In this document: in pieces, positions 31,496 through 38,706 of the stretch
Position numbering within the stretch: position 1 is the stretch's first letter
How the letters are laid out: every line of letters begins with the position of its first letter
Origin: a virus
IMG/VR virus record: IMGVR_UViG_3300031999_000087
Location: 1 to 39,291 of that record
Reading direction: 5' to 3' (one strand)
DNA length: 39,291 nt
Position numbers and translations under genes: made by a program
The notes under the pieces: model-generated
What the model was told of the DNA's origin: nothing
The model's database searches: none
Seen by the model: only the letters and a program-made list of their open reading frames with translations

Positions 31496-32226
31496 CTACT
31501 GAACTACTTGATTACGAAGCTCTGCTGGCCGGCATGGCGCAGGCAGCTATTAAGACTGAGCGCCCGAGCACTAGCAGCCTGAGCTTTCGCAGCGGCATCC
31601 TTGCGCTGAACAAGACCCCCGCAGCCGGCAACAAGCTGGACTGCATCATCATTGCCAGCAATCACAGCAATAAGCTCTACAAGGGGGCGTACGACCCGGA
31701 CAACATTGCTAACCCAGACTGCTACAGCTACAGCCCTGACGGCGTAGACATGGTTCCGCACCCAAGCGTTGTGAACCCAGTCCACGACAACTGCGCCACC
31801 TGCCCGGCTAATCAGTGGAAGAGCCAAGGCATGTTCGGCGGCAAGGTAGGGGCTGGCAAAGCCTGTAAGAATGGTCGTAACTTGGCGCTGATCCCTGCGG
31901 ACACTGCCCCTGACTCCATTGCTGATGCTGAGGTGGCCGTGGCTAACCTGCCAGTGACCAGCGGGCAAAACTGGAGCACCTACGTCAACAAGATCGCCAC
32001 CCTGTTCAACCGCCCCCCGCTGGGCATGGTAACTACGATCGGCGTTGTGCCTGACCTTAAAACTCAGTTCAAGGTGGTGTTCACTAACCACTCCACCGTC
32101 CCGGCCGCCATGCTGCGGGGGCTGCTGGATAAGGCCAAGACTGTCGGCGGGCTGCTGGAGCGTATCTACGACGCCCCAGTTGAAGCAGAGCCTGAAGCTG
32201 ACAACGGCAAGAAGAAGAAGTTCTAA
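31492..32226 (+). CDS. Probable ssDNA-binding protein
   Basis: A 244-residue protein with a beta-rich core, one metal-site-like patch CATCPANQWKSQG followed by GKACKNGRN (Cys x2 Cys and a third Cys), and an acidic then Lys-rich tail (EAEPEADNGKKKKF). The Cys patch and core resemble a group of phage proteins encoded just before family A polymerases and thought to bind single-stranded DNA. The acidic tail is also typical of SSBs, though ending in lysines is unusual. Function is inferred from context. Confidence 0.55.
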   Translation: MTTELLDYEALLAGMAQAAIKTERPSTSSLSFRSGILALNKTPAAGNKLDCIIIASNHSNKLYKGAYDPDNIANPDCYSYSPDGVDMVPHPSVVNPVHDNCATCPANQWKSQGMFGGKVGAGKACKNGRNLALIPADTAPDSIADAEVAVANLPVTSGQNWSTYVNKIATLFNRPPLGMVTTIGVVPDLKTQFKVVFTNHSTVPAAMLRGLLDKAKTVGGLLERIYDAPVEAEPEADNGKKKKF

Positions 32227-32230
32227 GGTA

Positions 32231-32410
32231 ATGGAACTTCGCAGCTACCTTTGCGAAGTGTGCGGGCTGCGCCGCGTCAAAGGGCGCAGCCACTCTAAAT
32301 GCAGCAAACTCTTGCAGGAACGTTATGATAACGCTAGACTTCGAGACGGAAGCAATTCAGGACTTCGCCCCACTACTGCCGAAGCCAGTGGGGTGCTCCC
32401 TAAAGTTTGA
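32231..32410 (+). CDS. Small zinc-finger protein overlapping the polymerase gene
   Basis: A 59-codon frame starting MELRSYLCEVCGLRRVKGRS followed by HSKCSKLLQERY, so Cys-x2-Cys and His-x2-Cys, a compact zinc finger. The last 86 bases overlap the start of the polymerase gene in another frame. AAGGT precedes the ATG. Similar tiny fingers (ending SHxKCS) precede polymerase genes in other phages. Possibly binds DNA or modulates the polymerase. Confidence 0.65.
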   Translation: MELRSYLCEVCGLRRVKGRSHSKCSKLLQERYDNARLRDGSNSGLRPTTAEASGVLPKV

Positions 32411-34064
32411 CGACGGCCCCAGCCGATACTGGTCTTGGGGTCACCCAACTGAAAACAACTGCACTATGGAGGAATTCGGTGTTGTACTTAAAGAAATCTG
32501 GGACCAGCCCATCCTTACCCAGAACGGCTGTACCTTCGACATACCCATCGCTGAGCATTGGTTTTCCTTGCCGCGACGTGACCCGCTGCTCACCCACGAC
32601 ACGTTGTTCGCCTCGTATTTGCTCAACCCTCACGCACGGAGTCTCAGCCTTAAGGACTTAGCTCAAGATTGGCTTGGGATGCCACCTGACGCACAGGCGG
32701 CGCTAAATGACTGGATTATGGCCAATACTCCGTGCAGCTCCCGCAAAAAGTGCGGCGCTTACATTAGCCTAGCCCCCGGCAATTTAGCAGGGCGCTACGC
32801 GGAAGCTGACACGGACATGACTAAGGCGCTGTGGGACTACGTTAGCGCCAAAGTTCTGCCAGATATGCAGGAACCCTACGACCGCGAGCGGCGGCTGGCC
32901 CCAATCTTGGCTGATCTACAGAATCAGGGGGTGCCTGTTGATATGCCCCGGTTGGAGGCAGACACCGTTGCTGCTACGCACAGGCTGCACGAACTAGACG
33001 CTACCATCCGGACTCGGCTAAACACTCCAGACCTGTGCCTAGATAAAGATGCGGCCTTGGTCGTAGCGCTAAAGGCTCAGGGCTTCGACAACTTCCTGAC
33101 CACCCCCACCGGCAAGGTGTCGGCAGCCAAGGATAGTTTGGACTCGGCACTGGCTAGTGACCCCGAGTTGCGGGGGCTGTTAAAGCAGCGTGCGACCTAC
33201 GCAACACTTACCTCAACATTCATGGGGCCGTGGCTGGAAGCAGCCCGAGCCAATGGGGGGCGCATACATGCGAGTTATAATCAAGTGCGAAACCCAGATG
33301 GGTACGGGACCCGAACTGGCAGACTTTCTAGCAGCCGCCCAAACTTTCAAAACGTCCCTGGAAACCTTGGGCCTGACTACCCTCTCATGCGAAGTTATCT
33401 CCTACCAGAACATGACCACGTTTGGGTTTGTGGGGACTTTAGCAACCAAGAGCCTCGCATCACAGCCCACTTCGAAGATGGACGACTCTGTGCCGAGTAC
33501 GCAACCAACCCAACACTAGATCCCTACCTGTTCGTAGCCGAGCTTTGCGGCATTACTCGCAAACAGGCCAAGGTCGTGCTACTGGGCATCATCTACGCGA
33601 TGGGCCAAGCTACTATGGCCGAGGGCATGGGGGGCGGCACTACGAGCGAAGAGGCTGGGCGGCTGCGCAACATTATCCGGGCCACGCTGCCGGACGTTAC
33701 GCAACTGGACAGCGACTGCAAGCGCCGGTTCAGCTTGGGCCTGCCCATCCGCACGCTAGGGGGCCGCCTGTACTACTGCGAGCCTGCCAGCAACGGGCGT
33801 CGTTGGGAGTATAAGGCGCTTAACACTCTTATTCAGGGCAGCGCCGCTGACCAAACCAAGGAGGCATTGATCTATGTACAGAGTGGACTTCGAGACGGAG
33901 AACGGATATTGGGTACGGTACATGACGAGATATCCATATCTTGTACGGCTGACCGTGTGGACGCTATACAAGCTCTGCTCCAGCGAGCAGCCAATGCGCT
34001 ACCGTGCGACGTGCCGATGCTGATGGACATACACCCGGGGGCCACATGGGCAGAGGCAAAGTAA
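32325..34064 (+). CDS. Family A DNA polymerase with 3'-5' exonuclease
   Basis: A 579-residue replicative polymerase. The proofreading domain has Exo I LDFETEA (Asp5, Glu7), Exo II QNGCTFDIP and Exo III YAEADTDM. The polymerase domain has motif A GDFSNQEPR (Asp371), motif B RKQAKVVLLGIIYAMG (Arg412-Lys416) and motif C VHDEI (His533-Asp534). The residue equivalent to E. coli Phe762 is Leu420, a substitution that slows synthesis but raises accuracy. No 5' nuclease domain is present. It must copy a template that may carry modified thymine. Confidence 0.95.
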   Translation: MITLDFETEAIQDFAPLLPKPVGCSLKFDDGPSRYWSWGHPTENNCTMEEFGVVLKEIWDQPILTQNGCTFDIPIAEHWFSLPRRDPLLTHDTLFASYLLNPHARSLSLKDLAQDWLGMPPDAQAALNDWIMANTPCSSRKKCGAYISLAPGNLAGRYAEADTDMTKALWDYVSAKVLPDMQEPYDRERRLAPILADLQNQGVPVDMPRLEADTVAATHRLHELDATIRTRLNTPDLCLDKDAALVVALKAQGFDNFLTTPTGKVSAAKDSLDSALASDPELRGLLKQRATYATLTSTFMGPWLEAARANGGRIHASYNQVRNPDGYGTRTGRLSSSRPNFQNVPGNLGPDYPLMRSYLLPEHDHVWVCGDFSNQEPRITAHFEDGRLCAEYATNPTLDPYLFVAELCGITRKQAKVVLLGIIYAMGQATMAEGMGGGTTSEEAGRLRNIIRATLPDVTQLDSDCKRRFSLGLPIRTLGGRLYYCEPASNGRRWEYKALNTLIQGSAADQTKEALIYVQSGLRDGERILGTVHDEISISCTADRVDAIQALLQRAANALPCDVPMLMDIHPGATWAEAK

Positions 34065-34195
34065 AGCGCGTCAAGTACGTCTGCGTTGGCGGCCCTTGGC
34101 CACTACTGCAAGCCCTGCTCCCGACTGAGACCATAGTGTTCTCAGTTGGCGGCTTCACTGGTAAGTACGTTATGGGTAGGTGGGAAGATGTATAA
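34046..34195 (+). CDS. Small hypothetical protein (49 aa)
   Basis: A 49-residue product read from the ATG at 34046, starting MGRGKVKRVKYVCVGGPWPL and ending YVMGRWEDV. The pattern of YVCVGGP, then a second strand and a G-x-Y near the C-terminus is one I recognise from small phage proteins of unknown function. It overlaps the polymerase 3' end by 19 bases and the nuclease start by 8, so the three genes are tightly coupled. Confidence 0.55.
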   Translation: MGRGKVKRVKYVCVGGPWPLLQALLPTETIVFSVGGFTGKYVMGRWEDV

Positions 34196-34835
34196 CAAGG
34201 CGATAAGCTACTCAGGCCTAAGCCTGTACCGCAAGTGTCCACAGGCGTGGAAGCACGCCTACATTGACGGTAATCGCTCAGAACCCGGCGCGGCGGCCAA
34301 GCGCGGCACCCGCCTGCACCAGCAGTTGGAGGACTACTTCAACGGCAAGGCATATCCGGAAAAGAGCGCCGTGCTGGCCCCTTGGAAGACGTTCATGTAC
34401 GACCTAGCCGCCAAGCGCCCAATCGCCGAGCAGAAGCTGGCCGTAGACGCTAGCTGGCAGCCGGTGGGGTTTGACGATGAGAATGCCCACGTTAGGGGTG
34501 CGGTGGACTTAACGTACAAGGACGGCCCCCTTGTCGTGCTGGACTGGAAAAGTGGGCGCATCTATCCCGAGCACAAGGGGCAGGCCGATATCTACGCCTG
34601 TATGTCTATGGACGGGGGGCCAGTATCTGTCGGTATGGTGTATCTGGACTTGCCCCTACACACCCAGATGTGGGACTATACCGCAGGCAACGTGGAAGAC
34701 CTAAAGGGCGCGCTCGACCAAGAGATTGACGTGCTGCGCTTAGACGAGGAGTACATCGCTACTCCTTCCGACAACGCTTGTTACTGGTGTCCACTGTCGT
34801 GGCGCAAGGGGGGAGAATGCACTAAAGCACCGTAG
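34188..34835 (+). CDS. Cas4/RecB-like PD-(D/E)XK nuclease with Fe-S cysteines
   Basis: A 215-residue nuclease. The catalytic residues appear in order: His44 (GTRLHQQ), Asp107 (VRGAVDLTY), Asp119-x-Lys121 (VLDWKSG) and the QxxxY motif Gln132-Tyr136. Cys17 (YRKCPQAW) with Cys198, Cys201 and Cys211 at the C-terminus matches the four-cysteine iron-sulphur layout of Cas4 and AddB nucleases. The ATG at 34188 follows GGGAAG; an upstream start at 34146 adds unrelated residues. Likely trims DNA ends in recombination or replication. Confidence 0.88.
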   Translation: MYNKAISYSGLSLYRKCPQAWKHAYIDGNRSEPGAAAKRGTRLHQQLEDYFNGKAYPEKSAVLAPWKTFMYDLAAKRPIAEQKLAVDASWQPVGFDDENAHVRGAVDLTYKDGPLVVLDWKSGRIYPEHKGQADIYACMSMDGGPVSVGMVYLDLPLHTQMWDYTAGNVEDLKGALDQEIDVLRLDEEYIATPSDNACYWCPLSWRKGGECTKAP

Positions 34836-35069
34836 ACCTAACGACTGGTAGGCGATACCTACCCCGATAAGCCTTGCGGAAGACTGTATCGGAGAGCATC
34901 TACTAGCTGGGCGCTCTCCGATGCAGCAATCCGTTGCATCAGCCACCGAATTAGACACTTGGGGGCGTAGCTCTGAGAGGGGCATCGGCTTGGCCTGCTG
35001 ACATGAGTCACCCGCCAAGCGCCGGAAGCGTAACCGGCACTAATCGTAGGGTATAGAGGCTAGGTTGAA
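34836..35069 (+). ncRNA. Gene-free structured stretch, candidate non-coding RNA or leader
   Basis: All plus-strand frames are broken by stops, in an operon where other genes touch or overlap. Stems: 34847-34863 (GGTAGG/CCTACC); 34864-34892 (CCGATA/TATCGG enclosing a second stem with a GCGG loop); 34888-34922 (ATCGGAGAGC/GCTCTCCGAT, 10 bp); 34920-34940 (GATGCA/TGCATC); 34988-35020 (GCTTGGC/GCCAAGC); 35021-35038 (GCCGG/CCGGC). The second and third stems share bases and cannot form together. No known RNA family recognised. Confidence 0.55.
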
Positions 35070-35444
35070 ATGATAAGACTTCGTGAAGCAATGACCCACG
35101 GCCGACTACAGGGTGAGGATCGGCCTATGCCGTACCGCCCATCTGTAATAGTTGACCACCAGAGGACATATGAGGACAACAACACCCTAGACAGATGCAC
35201 TGGCTATCGTATGGACGTCAGGGTAGCGTTGAAGTTCTGGGCAAATCAAGCTCAATTCTCAGACGCCTACAAGAACGCCGAAAAGCAGGTGCTGCACTTC
35301 ATCTATGGTGATGTAATAGTGACTATTGGTGAGGTTCACAGTATGCTGTACGCTGGTGACTTAGACGCCGCCCACAAACGACTCGCTAAGTTAGAGCAAG
35401 AACTACTGGAGCCAAGCAATGCTAGAAAAGAACATAGAGGCTGA
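35070..35444 (+). CDS. Hypothetical protein (124 aa)
   Basis: A 124-residue protein. After a basic start (MIRLREAMTHGRLQGEDRP) comes an alpha/beta domain with YRMDVRVALKFWANQAQFSD and a C-terminal helical pair (AGDLDAAHKRLAKLEQELLE). It lies directly after the structured stretch and overlaps the VRR-NUC gene by 26 bases. An internal start MPYRPSVIVDH is possible. Function unknown. Confidence 0.6.
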   Translation: MIRLREAMTHGRLQGEDRPMPYRPSVIVDHQRTYEDNNTLDRCTGYRMDVRVALKFWANQAQFSDAYKNAEKQVLHFIYGDVIVTIGEVHSMLYAGDLDAAHKRLAKLEQELLEPSNARKEHRG

Positions 35445-35769
35445 GGTTGGTCGGCAGGTAAAAGAGTGGTCGCGCGACATCAAGCTAGAACTGCACTATC
35501 TGAAGCTTACCATCGTAGCGGGTAGGGGCTGGCCCGACCGCCTTATACTCTGCCCCAATCGTGGGGCACTGTTCATTGAGTTTAAGCGGCCCGGCGAGCA
35601 GCCCCGCAAGCTGCAACTCCACATCCACGCGATACTTCGCAAACTAGGGTTCGAGGTTCAGATTCATGACGACGTCAATATCGCAGTGGCAGCTATCAAG
35701 ACCTACGTGGACGCCACGGCCAGAGCAGGTGCGGGGCATGAAGCTGATTCTGGGGGGCAGGGGGGCTAG
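35419..35769 (+). CDS. VRR-NUC endonuclease
   Basis: A 116-residue stand-alone VRR-NUC domain (PD-(D/E)XK fold). The catalytic set is Asp40 in RGWPDRLIL, Glu54-x-Lys56 in LFIEFKRPG and Gln66 in KLQLHIHAI; the helix ILRKLGFEV completes the fold. Such small VRR-NUC enzymes resemble Holliday-junction resolvases and are often encoded next to an SNF2-type helicase, as here. The last 104 bases overlap the helicase gene, and the C-terminal tail (ARAGAGHEADSGG) is probably unstructured. Confidence 0.92.
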   Translation: MLEKNIEAEVGRQVKEWSRDIKLELHYLKLTIVAGRGWPDRLILCPNRGALFIEFKRPGEQPRKLQLHIHAILRKLGFEVQIHDDVNIAVAAIKTYVDATARAGAGHEADSGGQGG

Positions 35770-37078
35770 ACTGTTCCTGCATCCCGGGAAAGGCAAAACG
35801 AGTGTCGTGCTTAAGAGCTTTCAGATACTAAAGGCTAAGGGCATGGTGGACAAGCTGCTGGTGATAGCCCCTCTGCGTGTGGTCACTACAAGCTGGCCCA
35901 ACCAGATAGACTACTGGGACGATTTCAAGGGCATGACCTACACGGTCATCCATGGGGATCGTAGCGCTGAGATGGCTAAGGACGTAGACGTCTACCTCAT
36001 GAACTTCGAGGGGCTGCTGAGTAAGGACTGGTGTGACGGCAAGCGTATGCCCAGCCCCAAGCTCCTAAAGTGGCTAAGGGCCAACCGCTTCATGCTGGCG
36101 ATCGATGAAAGCACTAAGATGAAGAATCCGGCCAGTGAGCGGTTCAAAGTCATGAAGCGCATCCTGCCCCACTTCACCTACAACACCATCATGACGGGCA
36201 CCCCCAAGCCGAACAAACTGGAAGATTTGTTTGCTCAGTGCTACCTAACTGATGAGGGCGAGGATTTGGGCAGCTACATCACCCACTTCCGCCACAAGTA
36301 CATGCAGCCGTCATTCAGCGGGTTTGGCTACGACGCCCAGCCGGGGGCTATGTCCCGAGTAGCTGAGGTCATAGCCCCCACCACTCTGCAACTAGAGTAC
36401 GAGGAGGCGCTTCCCAGCCAGATCATCCCAATCTGGGTGCCGATGCCCCCGGAAGCTAAGGCGTTTTACGACGAGCTAAAGGCTGAGTTCTTAGCGATAC
36501 TGGGCGACGCTACGGTCGTAGCCCCTACGGTCGCCGCCGTGCTGGGCAAGCTGCGACAGGTAGCACAGGGGGCGATATACAACGAAGGGGAGACACTGGA
36601 AGTTCACGGGGCCAAGCTCGACGCACTAGAAAACCTACTGGCCGAGCTGAATGGCGACCCCCTGTTCTGCCTAACGGCGTTCCGGCACGACGTTACCCGC
36701 ATTAGCGCCCGGCTTGGGCAAGGCCCGCAGCCCTACATTGGCAGCGGCACCAGCGCGGCCCAAGGCGCTGCGTGGTGCGGTGCCTTTGGTGCGGGGGGTA
36801 TGCCACTACTGCTAGCCCACCCGGCAAGCGCTGCGCACGGCATAGATGGCCTACAGCAGTCCTGCAATAACGTGTGCTGGTTCGGACTAACGTGGTCTTG
36901 GGAAGAGTTTTACCAAGCCAATCTGCGCGTAGTGCGAAGCGGCAACAAGGCCGATCAGGTGTTCATTTATCAGATCCTAGTTGACTGTGGGGTAGAGCGA
37001 GCTATTATGGCCTCAGTAACCGGGAAGCAACTATCAGAGGAGGAATTTTGCACCCTACTGAGGGGCAGCCTACAATAG
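35666..37078 (+). CDS. SNF2-type superfamily 2 DNA helicase/translocase
   Basis: A 470-residue ATPase. A Q-motif-like PRPEQ precedes Walker A PGKGKTS (40-46); motif Ia is VIAPLRVV, motif II AIDESTKM (DES in place of DEAH), motif III MTGTP, and near the C-terminus a motif V/VI region AAHGIDGLQQ and QANLRVVRSGN. It should translocate on duplex DNA and, with the VRR-NUC enzyme, process replication or recombination intermediates. I use the ATG at 35666 because the PRPEQ segment would be lost from the start at 35738. Confidence 0.85.
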   Translation: MTTSISQWQLSRPTWTPRPEQVRGMKLILGGRGARLFLHPGKGKTSVVLKSFQILKAKGMVDKLLVIAPLRVVTTSWPNQIDYWDDFKGMTYTVIHGDRSAEMAKDVDVYLMNFEGLLSKDWCDGKRMPSPKLLKWLRANRFMLAIDESTKMKNPASERFKVMKRILPHFTYNTIMTGTPKPNKLEDLFAQCYLTDEGEDLGSYITHFRHKYMQPSFSGFGYDAQPGAMSRVAEVIAPTTLQLEYEEALPSQIIPIWVPMPPEAKAFYDELKAEFLAILGDATVVAPTVAAVLGKLRQVAQGAIYNEGETLEVHGAKLDALENLLAELNGDPLFCLTAFRHDVTRISARLGQGPQPYIGSGTSAAQGAAWCGAFGAGGMPLLLAHPASAAHGIDGLQQSCNNVCWFGLTWSWEEFYQANLRVVRSGNKADQVFIYQILVDCGVERAIMASVTGKQLSEEEFCTLLRGSLQ

Positions 37079-37149
37079 TCTTAGACTATTAGGGGTTACT
37101 CTTTGAGTAAAACAAACAATTAGCAGTATGAACTTCAACTTGTTATAGT
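37074..37149 (+). promoter_or_regulatory. Hairpin and promoter before the 37197 gene
   Basis: AATAGTC-TTA-GACTATT (37074-37090) is a perfect seven-base-pair palindrome spanning the helicase stop, followed by a short TTACTC/GAGTAA hairpin. TTAGCA (37120-37125), an 18-base spacer and TATAGT (37144-37149) then form a plausible promoter for the modification cluster. Confidence 0.5.
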
Positions 37150-37196
37150 TTACCCACTGGCACAGCGCCAGCTCACACCACTCTAGAGGTAGCACC

Positions 37197-37736
37197 ATGC
37201 ACGACAACACTGCTGAAAACATCGAAGAAGCCGTAGAAGCTCCTACCAAGCGCGTCCGTAAGCCTAAGCTCGATGCTGAAGGTCAGCCGATCGTAAAGGC
37301 GGTTAAAGAGTCTAAGCTGTGGCCCCAGTATGCTGAAGACGGCAGCCCCCTGCTTGACGAAGCCGGCGAGCCAGTGCTCGGCACTGCCCGCATGGCCAAG
37401 CCGAAAGTAGCCAAGCTGTACCCGCAGTATGCCGAAGACGGCAGCCCCCTGCTGGATGAAGCTGGCGAGCCAGTGCTGGGCACGACCCGCATGGCCAAGC
37501 CGAAAGTGCAGCGCTTGGACGAAGACGGCAACCCGATTGCCCGTGCTCGCGTAGTGCCTTCCGACGTAGAAGCTGTGCTGGTGGTCAACGCCGCTAAGAT
37601 CGCCGGCTACAAGGGTGCTCGCGCCGACAACGCCAAAATGCTCGAAGACGGCATGACGTTGGGTGCGTTCCTGGAGGCCGGTGGCGACAAGGGCTTCCTG
37701 CGCTTCTACATGCGTGACGGCGCTGTAAGCATCTAA
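37197..37736 (+). CDS. Basic protein with two 33-residue repeats
   Basis: A 179-residue protein. The N-terminal 40 residues are charged (EEAVEAPTKRVRKPKLDAEG); then two near-identical 33-residue repeats (PQYAEDGSPLLDEAGEPVLG followed by MAKPKV), and a C-terminal folded part (KIAGYKGARADNAKMLEDGM, then RFYMRDGAVSI). The repeat resembles the DEDGNPI-type linkers of DNA-compacting proteins, so nucleoid or DNA binding is possible. It leads the modification cluster behind its own promoter and ends at a strong hairpin. AGAGGT precedes the ATG. Confidence 0.7.
   Translation: MHDNTAENIEEAVEAPTKRVRKPKLDAEGQPIVKAVKESKLWPQYAEDGSPLLDEAGEPVLGTARMAKPKVAKLYPQYAEDGSPLLDEAGEPVLGTTRMAKPKVQRLDEDGNPIARARVVPSDVEAVLVVNAAKIAGYKGARADNAKMLEDGMTLGAFLEAGGDKGFLRFYMRDGAVSI
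37317..37514 (+). repeat. 99-bp coding tandem repeat, two copies
   Basis: Units 37317-37415 and 37416-37514 encode 33-residue repeats that differ at few residues, while many DNA differences are synonymous. This points to an old duplication held by selection on the protein. Confidence 0.9.
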
Positions 37737-37751
37737 GCTGCCCCAGCCCCA

Positions 37752-37780
37752 CAGAAGGCCAACCTAGTGTTGGCCTTCTG
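37752..37780 (+). terminator. Perfect 12-bp hairpin after the repeat protein gene
   Basis: CAGAAGGCCAAC (37752-37763), loop CTAGT, GTTGGCCTTCTG (37769-37780). There is no T tract, so it may be a partial terminator or an mRNA end-protecting or processing site between the repeat protein gene and the glycosyltransferase gene. Confidence 0.6.
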
Positions 37781-37799
37781 ACTATTCGAGGATTGAAAG

Positions 37800-38549
37800 A
37801 TGCAGATAATCATTATTACTCGGGGCCGCGAGGGCAAGCAGCACACCCTAGCGAGCATCCCTGGATTTTTGAAGGATAGAACTTGGCTGTGCTGTCCCCC
37901 TGACGAGGAGCACCCGCATCAGTGCATGTACGAGCCGCGCCCCATGAACTACAGTGAAAAGTTCCAGTGGCTGATTGATGGGGCAGATGGTCAGCTTTCC
38001 GGCAAGGTGCTGATCATGGACGACGACCTACGCTTCTCAGCGCGGGTTGGCGACGGCCCGCTGACTAAGGCGTACTCGGGCGAGGTGTACGAGGGGCTGA
38101 TGAAGCTGGAAGAGATGCTGGACACCTACCCGCTGGTCGGCTTGCACCCTCGCGCTATGGGGAACAACGCCCCGGTGGGCATTAAGGAATGTACTCGCAT
38201 CAACGCTATGCAGGGGGTTAATCTAGACACTCTGCCCCGCATGAAGGTGGACTACTGGCCCATCTTAGCAGACATGGTGCTGAACCTCGCGCTGCTTACC
38301 AGCGGCATCAAGACTGCCATCTGGTGCCAGTTATTTTGGGATCAGGTAGGAACTTCTAACGCCCCCGGCGGCTGCTCACTGCACCGTACTTGGGAGCAGC
38401 AGAAGACCGCAGTGCTGGGACTCCAAGCCATGTTCCCCAAGGTGGTGGCGGTTAAGGAGAAGGTAGTTAAGGACGGCTGGTGGGGGCCAGATAAGCCCCG
38501 CTTCGATTTTGTAATTCAGTGGAGGAAGGCATATGAACTCGGTAGATAA
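37800..38549 (+). CDS. TET-associated-type glycosyltransferase (GT-A fold)
   Basis: A 249-residue protein beginning MQIIIITRGREGKQHTLASI, the opening strand and ITRGR loop of GT-A nucleotide-sugar-binding folds. The metal-binding acidic motif is VLIMDDDLRFSAR (Asp74-76). Downstream PLVGLHPRAMGNN and the conserved NAPGGCSLHRT (188-197) match the TET/JBP-associated glycosyltransferase (TAGT) family, which in phages glycosylates hydroxymethylated pyrimidines in DNA. No TET oxygenase is present here; the hydroxymethyl group would instead come from the ThyA-family enzyme. The small membrane protein gene overlaps its 3' end. Confidence 0.75.
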   Translation: MQIIIITRGREGKQHTLASIPGFLKDRTWLCCPPDEEHPHQCMYEPRPMNYSEKFQWLIDGADGQLSGKVLIMDDDLRFSARVGDGPLTKAYSGEVYEGLMKLEEMLDTYPLVGLHPRAMGNNAPVGIKECTRINAMQGVNLDTLPRMKVDYWPILADMVLNLALLTSGIKTAIWCQLFWDQVGTSNAPGGCSLHRTWEQQKTAVLGLQAMFPKVVAVKEKVVKDGWWGPDKPRFDFVIQWRKAYELGR

Positions 38550-38706
38550 CATTATTTGTGCGATTGTACTGGTCCTTGTTGGATCTCTTGTTGGGTCTAT
38601 GGGGTACGTCCTGCACAGAATGGTCCTGAAAGACGTGCAGGCATGTACCATTAAGATGCTAGCTCTAGAACGCCCAGCTGAAGAGATTAAGGAGCTGTGC
38701 AAATGA
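38533..38706 (+). CDS. Small single-span membrane protein (57 aa)
   Basis: A 57-codon frame starting MNSVDNIICAIVLVLVGSLV, with one membrane span (residues 7-27) followed by a basic and then acidic helix (ALERPAEEIKELCK). GGAGGAAGG lies just before the ATG. It overlaps the glycosyltransferase gene by 17 bases and its TGA overlaps the aGPT-Pplase-like ATG (ATGA). Its place between two modification genes is notable, but function is unknown. Confidence 0.65.
   Translation: MNSVDNIICAIVLVLVGSLVGSMGYVLHRMVLKDVQACTIKMLALERPAEEIKELCK

Noticed and set aside
34740-35018. Minus-strand open frame of 92 codons opposite the structured stretch
   Set aside because: It runs against the operon, half of it is antisense to the Cas4-like gene, and composition is Ser/Arg/Cys-rich like a shadow frame.
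34961-35038. tRNA-like start (GGGGGCG, TA, GCTC/GGGC D-arm, TCGGC/GCTGA stem with TTGGCCT loop giving an Ala-type GGC anticodon)
   Set aside because: There is no T-loop consensus and no 3' strand to pair with GGGGGCG; the anticodon-side bases also pair in a longer alternative stem. Treated as part of the unknown structured stretch.
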